Assembly: GCA_003541445.1 (NCBI GenBank)
Contig: DPMO01000268.1
Location: 1-6,464 of the forward strand
Direction: 5' to 3'
From: Clostridiales bacterium
GTDB lineage: Bacteria > Bacillota > Sulfobacillia > UBA995 > UBA9673
Length of the DNA: 6,464 nt
Of the stretch, positions 5,809-6,464 are shown one piece after another. The notes beneath the pieces are model-generated. The model had not been told where the DNA came from, did not search any database, and saw only the letters and a program-made list of their open reading frames with translations. The translations under genes were made by a program, and so were the position numbers. Within the stretch, counting starts at the first letter, position 1, and the number at the start of each line of letters is the position of its first letter.

Positions 5809-5838
5809 TTGAAATACCGGGATGGGCTGTGTTATGCT
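5809..5838 (+). promoter_or_regulatory. Sigma-A-type promoter with extended -10 for the nuclease gene
   Basis: The -35 box is TTGAAA (5809-5814, five of six matches to TTGACA). After an 18-base spacer comes TATGCT (5833-5838, four of six to TATAAT), preceded by TG one base upstream, an extended -10. Transcription would start near 5845, which excludes translation starts upstream of that point. Confidence 0.6.
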
Positions 5839-5856
5839 CTAACCACCCTCCGGCCT

Positions 5857-5866
5857 GGGAGGAGGT
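5857..5866 (+). promoter_or_regulatory. Shine-Dalgarno pointing to a CTG start at 5875
   Basis: GGGAGGAGGT ends 8-9 bases before the in-frame codon CTG 5875-5877. The next in-frame candidate, GTG 5890, is about 24 bases away, too far for this site. No in-frame ATG, GTG or TTG lies in the normal window. Confidence 0.6.
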
Positions 5867-5874
5867 CTCCAACC

Positions 5875-6312
5875 CTGGTTCCTCTTCGCGTGGACAAGAT
5901 CGGGCTTGACCCGGAGCACGGCCAGGCCGTCATCCTCCTCAAGGACGACGAGGGCCGGCGCTACCTTCCCATAAGCGTGGGGCCCTTCGAGGCCAACGCC
6001 ATCGCCTTGGCCATCCAGGGTGTCGAGACCCCCCGGCCGATGACCCACGACCTCCTCAAGAACGTGCTGGAGACCTTCAAGGCCAAGGTGACCCATGTCC
6101 TCATCGACGACCTCAGAGAGACGGAAGACGGCACTGGCACGTTCTACGCGCAGATAGCCCTCGACGTGGAGGGGAACGAGGTCGAGATAGACTCCCGCCC
6201 GAGCGACGCCATCGCCCTCGCCGTCCGGACCGGGGCGCCCATCTACGCCCTCGAGAAGGTCCTCACCGCCGCCGCCGTGCCGGAGGACGCCGACGGACCT
6301 CCCGTCCACTAG
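5875..6312 (+). CDS. Bifunctional nuclease family (DUF151) protein
   Basis: The product belongs to the DUF151 family, typified by Thermotoga TM0160; plant members have reported DNase and RNase activity, while the bacterial role is poorly defined. Family signatures visible with the CTG start (145 residues) are VDKIGLD (6-12), RRYLPISVGPFEANAIALA (28-46, usual form LPI.IG..EA.AIA.A), RPMTHDLLKNVLE (54-66) and SRPSDAIALAVRTGAPIYA near the C-terminus. The C-terminal UVR extension of some relatives is absent. The N-terminus (M/L)VPLRVDKIGLD lines up with the usual start of the family only if CTG 5875 is used. GTG 5890 would remove five residues and part of the first strand. TTG 5809 is unlikely because it coincides with the -35 box. 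dusB follows after 21 bases, so the two probably share the promoter at 5809-5838. Confidence 0.88.
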   Translation: MVPLRVDKIGLDPEHGQAVILLKDDEGRRYLPISVGPFEANAIALAIQGVETPRPMTHDLLKNVLETFKAKVTHVLIDDLRETEDGTGTFYAQIALDVEGNEVEIDSRPSDAIALAVRTGAPIYALEKVLTAAAVPEDADGPPVH

Positions 6313-6319
6313 GGGTGCC

Positions 6320-6328
6320 AGGAGGGAG
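6320..6328 (+). promoter_or_regulatory. Shine-Dalgarno selecting a TTG start for the dusB-like gene
   Basis: AGGAGGGAG lies just after the nuclease stop codon, with its GGAGG core 8 bases before TTG 6334. No ATG or GTG is in frame nearby. Confidence 0.6.
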
Positions 6329-6333
6329 CCGGG

Positions 6334-6464
6334 TTGGACCGTCACGCTCTGGCCTCGCCCGTCGTCCTCGCCGGCCTCACCCTTGAGAACCGCCTCGTCT
6401 CGGCCCCCATGGCGGGGGTGAGCGACCGTCCCTTCCGCCGCCTCGTCCGGGAAGCGGGGGCGGC
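6334..6464 (+). CDS. dusB: tRNA-dihydrouridine synthase, N-terminal part (3' end outside window)
   Basis: Dus enzymes are FMN proteins that reduce specific uridines in tRNA to dihydrouridine using NADPH. Only the first 43 codons are visible, but they carry the family N-terminus: a short lead (SPVVLAGLTLENRLVSA) followed by APMAGVSDRPFRRLVREAGA, matching the typical APMAGVTD.PFR.L..E.GA at the start of the TIM barrel. TTG 6334 is chosen as start because of the Shine-Dalgarno 8 bases before it and because the distance to the APMAG motif is normal. It follows the nuclease gene by 21 bases on the same strand. The DusB assignment over other Dus paralogues rests partly on neighbourhood with birA and coaX, common in Bacillota, so it is less sure than the family. 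Confidence 0.85.
   Translation, partial: MDRHALASPVVLAGLTLENRLVSAPMAGVSDRPFRRLVREAGA

Noticed and set aside
5809..5874. Start of the nuclease gene at TTG 5809
   Set aside because: It coincides with the -35 box and lies upstream of the predicted transcription start; the added residues do not resemble the family.

Overview
The window is strongly GC-rich (by eye about two thirds or more G+C, with third codon positions almost all G/C). It has clear GGAGG-type ribosome binding sites and short gaps between most co-directional genes. The set birA, ECF-transporter S component, coaX and dusB resembles a neighbourhood known from Clostridia-type Bacillota. I therefore infer a high-GC, Gram-positive-type (Bacillota-like) bacterium. 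No rRNA, tRNA, CRISPR array or mobile element is visible, so the species cannot be fixed.

Layout, left to right. (1) The 3' part of birA (biotin-protein ligase), cut by the window edge. (2) A small unrecognised membrane protein with two N-terminal helices and one HEAT-like repeat. (3) A 360-base gap with a terminator-like hairpin and a long leader. (4) An ECF transporter S component followed 15 bases later by coaX (type III pantothenate kinase); together they suggest vitamin (probably pantothenate) uptake and trapping for coenzyme A synthesis. (5) A 161-base gap with a four-copy decamer repeat, a very strong hairpin and alternative hairpins around the next start codon. (6) A 12-helix MFS transporter. 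(7) Convergent to it, on the minus strand, a zinc-dependent L-threonine 3-dehydrogenase (tdh). (8) A divergent control region with a good sigma-A-type promoter. (9) A bifunctional nuclease family (DUF151) gene that probably starts at CTG. (10) The first 43 codons of a tRNA-dihydrouridine synthase (dusB-like), probably starting at TTG, cut by the right edge.

The MFS/tdh pair sits between coaX and dusB, genes that are often close together in Bacillota, and looks like an accessory insertion in an otherwise housekeeping neighbourhood. The most unusual signal is at the MFS gene start. A near-perfect Shine-Dalgarno lies 31 bases from the only ATG. A 6-bp hairpin abuts that ATG and would shorten the gap to about 10 bases, while competing pairings would bury the ATG. 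This may be a structure-bridged or switchable translation start, or an operator made of alternating half-sites. I see no defence, toxin or mobile system.
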